In this document: positions 6,719 to 14,787 of the stretch, piece after piece
Layout: each line of letters begins with the position of its first letter
Numbering within the stretch: the first letter of the stretch is position 1
Source: an uncultured Prevotella sp.
Lineage (GTDB): Bacteria; Bacteroidota; Bacteroidia; Bacteroidales; Bacteroidaceae
NCBI GenBank assembly: GCA_900548745.1
Contig: URLQ01000044.1
Span: 1-18,995, forward strand
Reading direction: 5' to 3'
DNA: 18,995 bases
Translations under genes and position numbers: made by a program
The notes under the pieces: model-generated
What the model was told of the DNA's origin: nothing
Databases searched by the model: none
What the model saw: only the letters and a program-made list of their open reading frames with translations

Positions 6719-7708
6719 TTAGTGTTCAGCATTCTTTGCTATTGCACTTGCTCCAAGCACCGCTGCTCCTGCTCCGTCGAGACTGCTTATCAGGAACTTA
6801 GCCTTGCCACGGAATATGCCCATCACGTTCTCCGTATAGCTCTTCAGAAGTGGTTTCATCAGCAGGTCGCCGGCTTTTGTCAGTCCTCCGAAGAAGACGA
6901 AAGCCTCCGGAGAGCAGAATGTCGCGAAGTCAGCGCAAGCCTCTCCCAGCATCTTTCCCGTAAACTCATACACTCTCAAAGCCAAAGCGTCGCCCTTTGC
7001 CGCAGCCTTCGACACTTCCAGCGAAGTGATGTCTTCCGGCTTCATCTCACGTAGCAGCGACGGTTCTTCGGAGTTTTCAAGAAATTCCCTTGCCGTGCGT
7101 GCAACACCTGTTGCCGAGCAATAAGCCTCGAGACAGCCGTTTCTGCCGCATCCGCAAAGTCTGCCGTTCTCCCTTCTCATTATCACGTGGCCAAGCTCGC
7201 CGGCAAGTCCGTCGGAGCCATACACCATCTGTCCGTTTATCACGATGCCCGAACCGACACCCGTGCCAAGGGTTATCATGATGAAGTTCTTCATTCCCTT
7301 AGCCACGCCATACGTCATCTCTCCGAGAGCGGCGGCATTGGCATCATTGGTTATTGAAACAGGAATGGAAAGTCTTTCGTTAAACATCTTGGCGAAAGGC
7401 ACTACACAATCGTGTGCCCAAGTGATATTCGGGGCATAGGCGATAGTGCCGTCGTAAAAGTTGGAATTAGGTGCACCGATACCCATGCCCTCGATGGTGT
7501 TTATTCCACCCACCTTGTCGATTATCGGCATAAGAGCCTTTACTGCAGCATCTACAAAAGCCTCGGCAGTGTCATACTCCTGCGTTTTGATTGAAGTATG
7601 CTCCACGATGTTTCCCAGACCGTCTACTATGCCGAATACAGCATTTGTTCCTCCTAAATCAAGACCTATTGTATATGGTCTTCCTGTCAATTGTGCTTCC
7701 ATTATCAT
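6719..7708 (-). CDS. ROK-family glucokinase
   Basis: A 329-residue cytoplasmic sugar kinase, most likely phosphorylating glucose to glucose-6-phosphate for glycolysis. Motifs in order are the phosphate loop DLGGTN (17-22), catalytic Asp122 in TNDANAAALGE, GTGVGSG (148-154), and the ROK zinc site made of His174 in GELGH and the cysteines of CGCGRNGCLEAY (185, 187, 192). A C-terminal FFGGL segment (272-276) and GAGAAVLGA complete the fold. ROK members can also use mannose, fructose or N-acetylmannosamine, so glucose is an inference from the overall match with Bacteroidetes glucokinases. The ATG at 7702 two codons downstream is an alternative start. It has its own strong promoter and is divergent from the LysE-family gene. 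Confidence 0.92.
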   Translation of the reverse strand: MIMEAQLTGRPYTIGLDLGGTNAVFGIVDGLGNIVEHTSIKTQEYDTAEAFVDAAVKALMPIIDKVGGINTIEGMGIGAPNSNFYDGTIAYAPNITWAHDCVVPFAKMFNERLSIPVSITNDANAAALGEMTYGVAKGMKNFIMITLGTGVGSGIVINGQMVYGSDGLAGELGHVIMRRENGRLCGCGRNGCLEAYCSATGVARTAREFLENSEEPSLLREMKPEDITSLEVSKAAAKGDALALRVYEFTGKMLGEACADFATFCSPEAFVFFGGLTKAGDLLMKPLLKSYTENVMGIFRGKAKFLISSLDGAGAAVLGASAIAKNAEH

Positions 7709-7754
7709 GAATGATTATGTCAAAAGAAAATTAATGTTTTTAGAAAATTCTGTA

Positions 7755-7785
7755 CAAAGATAGATTTTTTGTAAGATTGGACAAA
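7755..7785 (-). promoter_or_regulatory. Promoter of the ROK glucokinase gene
   Basis: On the minus strand TTTG (7785-7782), a 19-nt spacer and TATCTTTG (7762-7755) match the Bacteroidetes consensus exactly. The transcript would start near 7748, about 40 nt before the ATG. Confidence 0.8.
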
Positions 7786-7882
7786 ACAAAATTCCCAGTT
7801 TTTTTTCAATCTGCCACTTTGCCATAATCTATATCAAGAATAAGAGAATTATTATTATTGTAACAAACTTTCATACACAAAA

Positions 7883-7914
7883 TTTGTATCTTTCGTAAAA
7901 ATTACGGACCTTTG
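7883..7914 (+). promoter_or_regulatory. Promoter of the LysE / DUF4924 / rfbD / prfC group
   Basis: TTTG (7883-7886), a 20-nt spacer and GACCTTTG (7907-7914) fit the Bacteroidetes pattern with one deviation (G for T at the first -7 position). The expected start is about 7920-7921, only 2-3 nt before the ATG at 7923, so the mRNA would be nearly leaderless. Confidence 0.6.
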
Positions 7915-7922
7915 CACCCGTT

Positions 7923-8603
7923 ATGCCATTTCCATTTCATATTAACATATTAGATTTGCTATGCAAGGGCGTACTGATAGGTATCCTCGTGTCGGCTCCG
8001 ATGGGACCGGTGGGAGTACTTTGTGTGCAGCGCACCCTGAACAAAGGCAGATGGTTCGGATTCGTTACGGGCATCGGAGCATGCCTGAGCGATTTTATAT
8101 ATGCTCTGATTACAGGTCTCGGAATGTCGTTCGTGATGGATTTCATCAGCAACTCCCACTACAGATATATCCTGCAGATCAGCGCAAGTGTCATCCTCAT
8201 GCTGTTCGGACTGTATTCTTTCCGCAGCAACCCGATGAAGAATGTCCATGTCAGCAACAAGAACACGAAGGGTTCTTTAGTACACAACGGCGTGACGGCA
8301 TTCCTCGTCACGTTCTCAAACCCCCTTATCATCATGCTCATGATGGGACTGTTTGCACAGTTCGCATTCATCATCCCCGACCATCCGTTCGAAATGAGCG
8401 TAGGCTACTTCGGCATCATTGCCGGAGCAATGCTCTGGTGGTATGGTCTTACGTGGCTTGTCGACAAGATTCGTGCGGTGTTCGACACCAACGGCATACA
8501 GATTATTAATAAGGTGGTGGGAAGCATCGTCATCATAATGTCTATCATTGTGCTTATCGGAACGGTCTTTAACCTTTACACGCTGCCAAGCATAGGACAA
8601 TAA
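7923..8603 (+). CDS. LysE/RhtB-family translocator (putative amino-acid exporter)
   Basis: A 226-residue inner-membrane protein with about six helices (near residues 13-36, 45-66, 83-100, 122-150, 160-182, 197-218). The first helix holds the family motif VSAPMGPVG (23-31), followed by RTLNKGRWFGFVTGIGACLSD (37-57), and a mid-protein FSNP (131-134), all typical of LysE-type exporters. Such proteins export basic or neutral amino acids or related small molecules; the substrate here is unknown. Family members usually begin close to the first helix, so the ATG at 7923 fits. The downstream gene starts 34 bp after the stop, and the order LysE, DUF4924, rfbD, prfC recurs in Bacteroidales, to my knowledge. 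Confidence 0.9.
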   Translation: MPFPFHINILDLLCKGVLIGILVSAPMGPVGVLCVQRTLNKGRWFGFVTGIGACLSDFIYALITGLGMSFVMDFISNSHYRYILQISASVILMLFGLYSFRSNPMKNVHVSNKNTKGSLVHNGVTAFLVTFSNPLIIMLMMGLFAQFAFIIPDHPFEMSVGYFGIIAGAMLWWYGLTWLVDKIRAVFDTNGIQIINKVVGSIVIIMSIIVLIGTVFNLYTLPSIGQ

Positions 8604-8637
8604 GGAAGTTTTTTTTGATTGCAAAAAATAATATTAT

Positions 8638-9186
8638 ATGTTCATATCCCAGGAACTAAGAAAGAAAAACATTGCAGAGTATTTGCTTTACATGTGGCAA
8701 ATAGAAGATATCATCCGTGCGTACGACTGCTCTTTGGCAAGAATACGACGCGAATATATCGAGAGATTCAACTATACTGACGAGCAGAAGGAGGAAATGA
8801 CGGACTGGTATGGCAATCTTGTCAGAATGATGAACAGTGAGGGATGCCGCGAGCACGGACACCTGCAGATAAACAAAATCGTCATACAGCAGCTTTCGGA
8901 GCTTAGTGCAGAGCTGTTGTCAAGTTCAAAGTTCCCTTTCTACAACAGTGAATATTATAAGGTGTTGCCATTTATTGTGGAGCTGCGCAAGCGTGGAGCC
9001 GACAACAACGAGAATGAAATAGAAACCTGCTTCAACGCACTTTACGGAGTGATGATGCTCAGACTGCAGAAGAAAACCGTCTCGCCCGACACGGAACATG
9101 CCATAAAGGAGATAACAACCTTCATAGGCATGCTGTCTGACTATTATCTGAAAGACAAGAAAGGCGAACTGAAATTTGAAGACTAA
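8638..9186 (+). CDS. DUF4924 family protein of unknown function
   Basis: A 182-residue soluble, largely helical and highly charged protein with no signal peptide or membrane segment. The N-terminus MFISQELRKKNIAEYLLYMW and the following segment (QIEDIIRAYDCSLARIRREYI) match the Bacteroidetes-specific DUF4924 family as I know it. No catalytic motif stands out. It lies 34 bp after the LysE-family gene and 24 bp before rfbD, so it is probably co-transcribed. Its function is unknown; its fixed place beside a release-factor gene and a rhamnose-synthesis gene gives no clear clue. Confidence 0.85.
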   Translation: MFISQELRKKNIAEYLLYMWQIEDIIRAYDCSLARIRREYIERFNYTDEQKEEMTDWYGNLVRMMNSEGCREHGHLQINKIVIQQLSELSAELLSSSKFPFYNSEYYKVLPFIVELRKRGADNNENEIETCFNALYGVMMLRLQKKTVSPDTEHAIKEITTFIGMLSDYYLKDKKGELKFED

Positions 9187-9210
9187 AGAACATTATAAAA
9201 ACTATAGACA

Positions 9211-10095
9211 ATGAATATCTTGGTAACAGGAGCCGGAGGACAGCTCGGAAACGAGATGCAACTCGTGGCTAAGGAAAGTAAAGATAGATTCATCTTCACC
9301 GATGTTTGTGAAGGTTATACACATCTTGACATAACCTCTCTTGAGGACATCCGCAAGATGGTCAAGGAGAATGACATCAGGTGCATCATCAACTGTGCAG
9401 CATGGACCAACGTGGATGCCGCAGAAACGGCTGGCGACATTGTGGAGACACTTAACGCAACAGCACCGGAAAACCTTGCAAAGGCGATGAAAGAGGTGGG
9501 CGGTCTGCTCGTACATGTAAGTACAGACTACGTCTTCGGCGGAGACCCTTACAACACGCCATGCAAAGAAGACCAGAAAGGAACACCTACTGGCGTATAC
9601 GGACTGACAAAGCTTCACGGCGAGGAGAAGATCATCGCCACGGGAGTCAACCACATCATACTGCGCACGGCATGGCTATATTCGGAATTCGGCAAGAACT
9701 TCGTAAAGACTATGCTAAACCTCACTGCCACAAAGCCGCAGCTGAAGGTGGTATTTGACCAATGCGGTACTCCGACATACGCCCTGGACCTGGCAAAGAC
9801 AATAAACCATATCGTGGAGAACAGACTTTTTGAAGGCAACTCCGGCATCTACCATTTCTCTAATGAAGGTGTGTGCAGCTGGTACGATTTCACGATAAAG
9901 ATCGCCCGTCTGGCAGGAAATACGGAATGCAACATCCAGCCTTGCCACAGCAATGAGTTCCCGAGTCCGGTGACACGTCCGGCATACAGCGTTCTCGACA
10001 AGACCAAGATAAAGGAGACATTCGGCATAAACATACCATATTGGGTGGACAGCCTTGAGACTTGCATGAGAAATATGGGAGCAGTGAAAGACTAA
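9211..10095 (+). CDS. rfbD: dTDP-4-dehydrorhamnose reductase
   Basis: A 294-residue cytoplasmic enzyme of the extended short-chain dehydrogenase family. It reduces dTDP-4-dehydro-L-rhamnose with NAD(P)H to dTDP-L-rhamnose, the last step of the dTDP-rhamnose pathway feeding surface polysaccharide. It shows the nucleotide-binding loop TGAGGQLG (6-13), the NCAAWTNVDAAE segment (61-72), the STDYVFGG block with catalytic Thr105 (104-111), and the YGLTK pair Tyr130/Lys134. C-terminal substrate-binding residues occur in the RPAYSVLD segment. The other rfb genes (A, B, C) are not in this window, so rhamnose synthesis here is split across the genome. It lies 18 bp before prfC and is probably co-transcribed with it. 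Confidence 0.95.
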   Translation: MNILVTGAGGQLGNEMQLVAKESKDRFIFTDVCEGYTHLDITSLEDIRKMVKENDIRCIINCAAWTNVDAAETAGDIVETLNATAPENLAKAMKEVGGLLVHVSTDYVFGGDPYNTPCKEDQKGTPTGVYGLTKLHGEEKIIATGVNHIILRTAWLYSEFGKNFVKTMLNLTATKPQLKVVFDQCGTPTYALDLAKTINHIVENRLFEGNSGIYHFSNEGVCSWYDFTIKIARLAGNTECNIQPCHSNEFPSPVTRPAYSVLDKTKIKETFGINIPYWVDSLETCMRNMGAVKD

Positions 10096-10113
10096 AAACA
10101 ACAAATAAGTATA

Positions 10114-11682
10114 ATGGCTAACGAAATAGAAAGAAGAAGAACCTTCGCCATCATCTCGCATCCTGACGCCGGTAAGACTACGCTTACCGAGAAATTTCTC
10201 CTCTTCGGAGGCCAGATTCAGGTGGCGGGTGCGGTGAAGAACAACAAGATACGCAAGACCGCTACATCCGACTGGATGGACATTGAGAAGCAGCGTGGTA
10301 TCTCTGTTTCAACATCCGTGATGGAGTTTGACTACGAAGGATACAAAGTGAATATCCTCGATACTCCCGGTCACCAGGACTTTGCCGAGGACACTTACCG
10401 CACTCTGACTGCCGTTGACTCCGCCATCATCGTGGTGGACGGAGCGAAAGGTGTGGAGGCGCAGACCAGAAAGCTGATGAGCGTCTGCCGAATGCGCAAG
10501 ACCCCTGTCATCATTTTCATCAACAAGATGGACCGAGAGGGACGCGACCCGTTCGATTTGCTCGACGAACTGGAGGAGGAACTGGAGATTAAGGTGCGCC
10601 CCCTGTCATGGCCTATCAACCAAGGTGCGAAGTTCAAGGGCGTGTATAACATATATGAGAACAAGCTCGACCTCTTTACTCCCGACAAACAGCGCGTAAC
10701 GGAAAAGGTGGAGGTAGACATAAACAGCAGCGACCTCGATGCACATATCGGAGACCAGGACGCAGGAAAGCTGCGCGAAGACCTTGAGCTCGTAGAGGGT
10801 GTCTATCCTGAATTCAATGTGGAAGACTACCGAGAGGCTACCGTCGCACCGGTATTCTTCGGTTCTGCCTTGAACAATTTCGGAGTACAGGAGCTTCTCA
10901 ACTGCTTCGTAAAGATAGCCCCAAGTCCACGTCCTACACAGGCTGTGGAACGAATGGTAAAGCCCGAAGAACCGAAATTCACGGGTTTCATCTTCAAGAT
11001 TACGGCAAACATCGACCCTAACCACCGCTCATGTATCGCCTTCTGCAAGGTGTGCAGCGGTAAGTTTGAGCGCAACAAGCCATATCTTCATGTACGTCAG
11101 GGCAAGACGGTGCGTTTCTCCTCACCTACACAGTTCATGGCTCAGCGCAAGAGTACCATCGAAGAGGCTTACCCGGGAGATATTGTTGGTCTGCCGGACA
11201 ACGGAATCTTCAAGATTGGCGACACGCTGACCGACGGAGAGAAGCTCCACTTCAAGGGACTGCCTTCATTCTCTCCTGAGATGTTCAAGTATATAGAGAA
11301 CGATGACCCTATGAAGAGCAAACAGCTCAACAAAGGTATCGACCAGCTTATGGACGAGGGTGTGGCACAGATGTTCGTAAACCAGTTCAACGGAAGAAAG
11401 ATTATCGGAACTGTAGGTCAGCTGCAGTTTGAGGTGATACAATACCGACTGGAGAACGAATACAACGCCAAGTGTCGCTGGGAGCCGGTACATCTGTACA
11501 AGGCTTGCTGGGTGGAAAGCGACGATCCGGCAGAACTCGAAAACTTCAAGAAGCGCAAATACCAGTATATGGCAAAAGACAAGGACGGCAGAGATGTGTT
11601 CCTTGCCGACTCCGGCTATGTGCTGTCGATGGCGCAACAGGACTTCAAGCATATTAAGTTCCACTTTACAAGTGAGTTCTAA
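10114..11682 (+). CDS. prfC: Peptide chain release factor 3 (GTPase)
   Basis: A 522-residue translational GTPase that removes RF1/RF2 from the ribosome after peptide release. GTPase motifs are all present: G1 HPDAGKTT (16-23), the switch-I region RGISVSTSV (61-69), G3 DTPGH (83-87), G4 NKMD (137-140) and a G5-like GSALNN near 250. After the G domain come the elongation-factor-like domain II (KFTGFIFKI) and the RF3-specific C-terminal domain with VGQLQFEVIQYRL. Length and layout match bacterial RF3 and separate it from EF-G (about 700 residues). It is the last gene of the LysE-DUF4924-rfbD-prfC group, and a strong hairpin terminator starts 19 bp after the stop. Confidence 0.97.
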   Translation: MANEIERRRTFAIISHPDAGKTTLTEKFLLFGGQIQVAGAVKNNKIRKTATSDWMDIEKQRGISVSTSVMEFDYEGYKVNILDTPGHQDFAEDTYRTLTAVDSAIIVVDGAKGVEAQTRKLMSVCRMRKTPVIIFINKMDREGRDPFDLLDELEEELEIKVRPLSWPINQGAKFKGVYNIYENKLDLFTPDKQRVTEKVEVDINSSDLDAHIGDQDAGKLREDLELVEGVYPEFNVEDYREATVAPVFFGSALNNFGVQELLNCFVKIAPSPRPTQAVERMVKPEEPKFTGFIFKITANIDPNHRSCIAFCKVCSGKFERNKPYLHVRQGKTVRFSSPTQFMAQRKSTIEEAYPGDIVGLPDNGIFKIGDTLTDGEKLHFKGLPSFSPEMFKYIENDDPMKSKQLNKGIDQLMDEGVAQMFVNQFNGRKIIGTVGQLQFEVIQYRLENEYNAKCRWEPVHLYKACWVESDDPAELENFKKRKYQYMAKDKDGRDVFLADSGYVLSMAQQDFKHIKFHFTSEF

Positions 11683-11701
11683 TATATCACTTACACTTCA
11701 T

Positions 11702-11746
11702 AATGCCTCCATCCGTTACCAACTACGGATAGAGGCATTTTATATT
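11702..11746 (+). terminator. Rho-independent terminator after prfC
   Basis: AATGCCTC (11702-11709) pairs with GAGGCATT (11732-11739), and ATCCGT (11711-11716) pairs with ACGGAT (11725-11730), with one C-A mismatch and an 8-nt loop. A T-rich tail (TTTATATTAT) follows. Confidence 0.88.
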
Positions 11747-11773
11747 ATGTAAAAGAAAAAAACATACGTTTTC

Positions 11774-11804
11774 TTGGGCTATTTGCGTTTTTACACTATC
11801 TTTG
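11774..11804 (+). promoter_or_regulatory. Promoter of the nucleoside permease operon
   Basis: TTG (11774-11776), a 20-nt spacer and a perfect -7 element TATCTTTG (11797-11804). The predicted start is near 11811, leaving a leader of about 37 nt before the ATG at 11848. Confidence 0.7.
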
Positions 11805-11847
11805 CATTATAATTATAATATTTGATTAACTAATAAATTATAATACA

Positions 11848-13161
11848 ATGAATTTGAAAGTACGCTTGTCTGTGATGAACTTCCTGGAGTTTGCTGTATG
11901 GGGTGCATACCTCACCTCAATGGGCAACTATCTCGGCAAAGCGGGAATGGGAGCAGAAATATCATGGTTTTATGCTATACAAGGTATCGTATCCATCTTC
12001 ATGCCTACCCTCATGGGTATTGTGGCAGACAAATGGATACAGCCACAGCGACTACTGGGACTTTGTCACCTCGCAGCAGGAGCAGGAATGATTGCGCTCT
12101 GCCTTATAGGAGCAAGCCAGGCTGTGCCTGACAAGACGGTATTCATCGCAATCTATACCATGAGCGTGGCGTTCTACATGCCTACGCTGGCACTGTCGAA
12201 CACCGTAGCCTTCAAGATTCTGCAAGACAGAGGGTACGACACGGTGAAGGACTTCCCGCCTATCCGTGTGCTCGGCACGGTGGGATTCATCGCCACCATG
12301 TGGTTTGTCAACTGCGCGACAATAGGCGACGGAGGGTTCTCTCTGACACTTGCCGACAATGCAAACAAGTTCCAATACACCCACATGCAGTTCTGCGTTT
12401 CGGGGCTGCTCGGCATTCTTCTGTTTGTATACAGCTTCTTCATGCTTCCGCAGTGTAAGCTTGCAGAGAAGAAAGACAAGAACAAGAAGCAGTCACTCGT
12501 GGAGATGTTCGGACTTGATGCCTTCAAGCTTTTCAAGACCAAGAAGATGGCTCTGTTCTTTATCTTCTCCGGTCTGCTCGGCATGTCACTTCAGGTGACA
12601 AACGGATATGCCACTCCTTTCATTACACACTTCAAGGCTGACCCGTCGCTTGCCGACACTTTCGCCGCTAACAACGCTACGCTATTGGTATCTATCTCCC
12701 AGATTGCCGAAGCATTCTGCATACTGCTCATTCCTTTCTTCCTGAAGAGATACGGAATAAAGAACGTTATGCTCATCGCCATGTTCGCATGGGTCTTGAG
12801 ATTCGGCTTCTTCGGTCTTGGCGATCCTGCATTCCCTGGAGTAACATTGTTCATACTCTCTTGTCTCGTATACGGTGTGGCATTTGACTTCTTCAACGTT
12901 TCGGGCGGACTGTTTGTAAATGCCGCCTGCAGCGAAGACATAAAGGCTTCCGCACAGGGACTGTTTATGCTCATGACAAACGGACTCGGTGCGACAATAG
13001 GTACCCTGCTCGCTGGAGAAATAGTAAACCACTATTGCTCATGGACAGAAGACGGTTTCCTCGTTGGCGACTGGCAGACCTGCTGGTTTATATTCGCAGG
13101 CTTTGCACTCGCTGTAGGAGTAAGCTTCGCTATGATGTTCAAACATAAAGAAGACAAGTAA
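11848..13161 (+). CDS. MFS nucleoside permease (NupG/NHS-type nucleoside:H+ symporter)
   Basis: A 437-residue inner-membrane transporter with about 12 helices. The N-terminus (NFLEFAVWGAYLTSMGNYL) and the following segment IQGIVSIFMPTLMGIVADKW are typical of the nucleoside:H+ symporter (NupG/XapB) branch of the major facilitator superfamily. A charged loop between residues about 203 and 235 (KLAEKKDKNKKQSLVEMF) marks the boundary of the two six-helix halves. It probably takes up purine and pyrimidine nucleosides with protons. The next gene starts 21 bp after the stop, suggesting co-transcription with the DUF151 and rsmE genes, though no functional link is obvious. Substrate choice within nucleosides cannot be read from sequence. 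Confidence 0.88.
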   Translation: MNLKVRLSVMNFLEFAVWGAYLTSMGNYLGKAGMGAEISWFYAIQGIVSIFMPTLMGIVADKWIQPQRLLGLCHLAAGAGMIALCLIGASQAVPDKTVFIAIYTMSVAFYMPTLALSNTVAFKILQDRGYDTVKDFPPIRVLGTVGFIATMWFVNCATIGDGGFSLTLADNANKFQYTHMQFCVSGLLGILLFVYSFFMLPQCKLAEKKDKNKKQSLVEMFGLDAFKLFKTKKMALFFIFSGLLGMSLQVTNGYATPFITHFKADPSLADTFAANNATLLVSISQIAEAFCILLIPFFLKRYGIKNVMLIAMFAWVLRFGFFGLGDPAFPGVTLFILSCLVYGVAFDFFNVSGGLFVNAACSEDIKASAQGLFMLMTNGLGATIGTLLAGEIVNHYCSWTEDGFLVGDWQTCWFIFAGFALAVGVSFAMMFKHKEDK

Positions 13162-13182
13162 TAAGGAAGGACAGTGTTATAA

Positions 13183-13761
13183 ATGAATAACGTCAGACTT
13201 TTATTCAACAGCGTGTCGGAGATAGCAGGAAATGAGAAGATAGGACTCATCACGCTAACCGATGAATCGCACGAGCGACTGATATCTATCGTCTGCGACT
13301 GGAACACAGCGGAGGCTATAGACATCAGAATGAAGCACAAGATGGATAAGAGCAATACCCTACCCGAAGTAATGGCTGCCATGCTGAAGGCAAGATGCAA
13401 GGACGAAAGAAAATATTACGTCTGCATACTCGGACTCGAAGAGGAGCAATACAAGACATTTATCGTCGGTGAAGACTCTGCCGAGATGTACAAAATCAAG
13501 GCAAGCGAAGCGGTCCTTCTGTCATTGGTGCTGGATATACCTATTTATATAGAGGGTACATTGATGAAGAAACAATCCATCAAAAACCGTTCATGCACAG
13601 ATAAAGTATCCATTCCTATCAACGTCATCAACAGCTCCATACTGCAGGAAACTCTTGAAAGAGCAATACAGGCAGAGGACTACGAAACGGCATCGAAGAT
13701 ACACGATGAGCTGGAAAGGAGAAAACGACAAGAGAACAAAAACTCAAAAATACAAGACTAA
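13183..13761 (+). CDS. Bifunctional nuclease (DUF151) family protein with C-terminal UVR motif
   Basis: A 192-residue soluble protein. Residues about 5-125 match the bifunctional nuclease/DUF151 fold, with RLLFNSVSEI at the start, the IVCDWNTAEAIDI segment (36-48) in place of the usual VIG..EA..I, and IKASEAVLLSLVLDIPIYI (105-123) in place of the common R-SDA-A-A-R-PI segment. Residues about 153-183 (LQETLERAIQAEDYETASKI) form a UvrB/UvrC-type UVR helical-hairpin motif used for protein contacts. The two-domain layout occurs in Bacteroidetes. Nuclease activity has been reported for some family members, but this copy is divergent at family positions, so activity is uncertain. It lies between the permease (21 bp) and rsmE (15 bp) genes. 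Confidence 0.8.
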   Translation: MNNVRLLFNSVSEIAGNEKIGLITLTDESHERLISIVCDWNTAEAIDIRMKHKMDKSNTLPEVMAAMLKARCKDERKYYVCILGLEEEQYKTFIVGEDSAEMYKIKASEAVLLSLVLDIPIYIEGTLMKKQSIKNRSCTDKVSIPINVINSSILQETLERAIQAEDYETASKIHDELERRKRQENKNSKIQD

Positions 13762-13776
13762 GAAATATACAAAGAT

Positions 13777-14502
13777 ATGAAAGAGGCAAGATATTTTTAT
13801 GTACCCGATGCAGCCAATGCTACAGAACTGCCTGTAGAAGAGGCGATGCACGCTCTGAGAGTATTACGTCTGAAGAGCGACGACGAAATGTTTCTCATGG
13901 ACGGAGAAGGATCATTCTATCGGGCCATGGTTACTCTCGCCGCCACTAAGCACTGCATGTATGAAATAAAAGAAAAAATGCCGCAAGAGAAAACATGGAA
14001 CGGCAATATATGCATTGCGATGGCTCCGACAAAGATGATGGACAGAACAGAATGGTTTGCTGAAAAAGCCACTGAGATTGGTGTTGACGAGCTTGCCTTC
14101 CTGAACTGCAAGTTTTCCGAGCGGAAAGTTATGCGCACGGTAAGACTGGACAAGATTATCGTGTCTGCCATGAAACAAAGCAGAAAACCATGGAAACCAA
14201 TACTAACACCGCTTACATCATTCAAGGATTTTGTCGGCAAGGAAAGAAAAGGACTAAAGTTCATAGCCCACTGCTATAACGAGATAGACAGCGTGGACCT
14301 GTTTGACACACTCTCTGCAAACAAGGACAAAGCGGAAGACATTACCGTTCTGATTGGTCCAGAAGGTGACTTCTCCATCGATGAGGTGAAAATGGCGATT
14401 AACAAAGGCTACGTGCCTGTATCTCTCGGCAAGAGCAGACTACGCACCGAAACGGCAGCACTGTATGCAGCAATGACGGCACAGCTGGTAAACAGGAAAT
14501 AA
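13777..14502 (+). CDS. rsmE: 16S rRNA m3U1498 methyltransferase
   Basis: A 241-residue cytoplasmic SPOUT-class methyltransferase that methylates N3 of U1498 in 16S rRNA using S-adenosylmethionine. An N-terminal PUA-like RNA-binding region begins ARYFYVPDA and contains EEAMHALRVLRLKSDDE (21-37). The SPOUT part contains EKATEIGVDEL (96-106), the MKQSRKPWKP segment (132-141), and the knotted cofactor site GPEGDFS (194-200) with LGKSRLRTETA (217-227). All RsmE hallmarks are intact and length is normal. It is the last gene of the permease-DUF151-rsmE run, with a long hairpin about 100 bp downstream. Confidence 0.95.
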   Translation: MKEARYFYVPDAANATELPVEEAMHALRVLRLKSDDEMFLMDGEGSFYRAMVTLAATKHCMYEIKEKMPQEKTWNGNICIAMAPTKMMDRTEWFAEKATEIGVDELAFLNCKFSERKVMRTVRLDKIIVSAMKQSRKPWKPILTPLTSFKDFVGKERKGLKFIAHCYNEIDSVDLFDTLSANKDKAEDITVLIGPEGDFSIDEVKMAINKGYVPVSLGKSRLRTETAALYAAMTAQLVNRK

Positions 14503-14599
14503 GAAGAAGGGGATATGAGTTCTTGAGACTTGTTCTGCAAGCGATTTGATTTATCCGACATGAATAGTCAGACCATACAGACCAACAGTCTACTTCTAT

Positions 14600-14678
14600 A
14601 ACAGACAACTCCTGAACCATAGGATATCCGTGGATATAGAGTCCACCCAGAAGTACCTATGGCTCAGGAGTTGCTGTT
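14600..14678 (+). other. Long near-perfect hairpin downstream of rsmE
   Basis: Arms at 14600-14623 and 14656-14678. AACAG pairs with CTGTT, CAACTCCTGA with TCAGGAGTTG, and CCATAGG with CCTATGG, giving 22 pairs with one bulged A (14605) and one A-C mismatch (14616/14663). The 32-nt loop has its own small stem, GTGGA (14630-14634) with TCCAC (14642-14646). No T-run follows, so it is not a textbook terminator. It may stabilise or process the rsmE mRNA 3' end, or be a structured RNA or a small repeat element. Confidence 0.7.
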
Positions 14679-14773
14679 TAACACAGAAAGCGACAATCAT
14701 GCTCATTATCAACACATCTTATATTCAGCGAGTTAAAGTAGGTTAAACTAATCTCGACTTGAATTGTTTATTC

Positions 14774-14781
14774 TAACTTTG
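14774..14781 (+). promoter_or_regulatory. -7 promoter element of the DUF4836/ABC/cupin cassette
   Basis: TAACTTTG is a perfect TAnnTTTG element. No TTTG lies at 19-21 nt upstream (the nearest TTG triplets are too close), so the -33 part is weak. The start would be near 14788, about 145 nt before the ATG at 14932. Confidence 0.55.
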
Positions 14782-14787
14782 CACGAA

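Noticed and set aside
6542..7054. 170-codon plus-strand frame across the kinase 3' region
   Set aside because: It mostly overlaps the ROK kinase gene antisense and begins in the octamer repeat; it is Cys-, Arg- and Ser-rich with no domain.
7961..8509. 182-codon plus-strand frame inside the LysE-family gene
   Set aside because: It is an alternate frame of a clear membrane protein, rich in His, Arg and Gln as out-of-frame reads often are, with no family signal.
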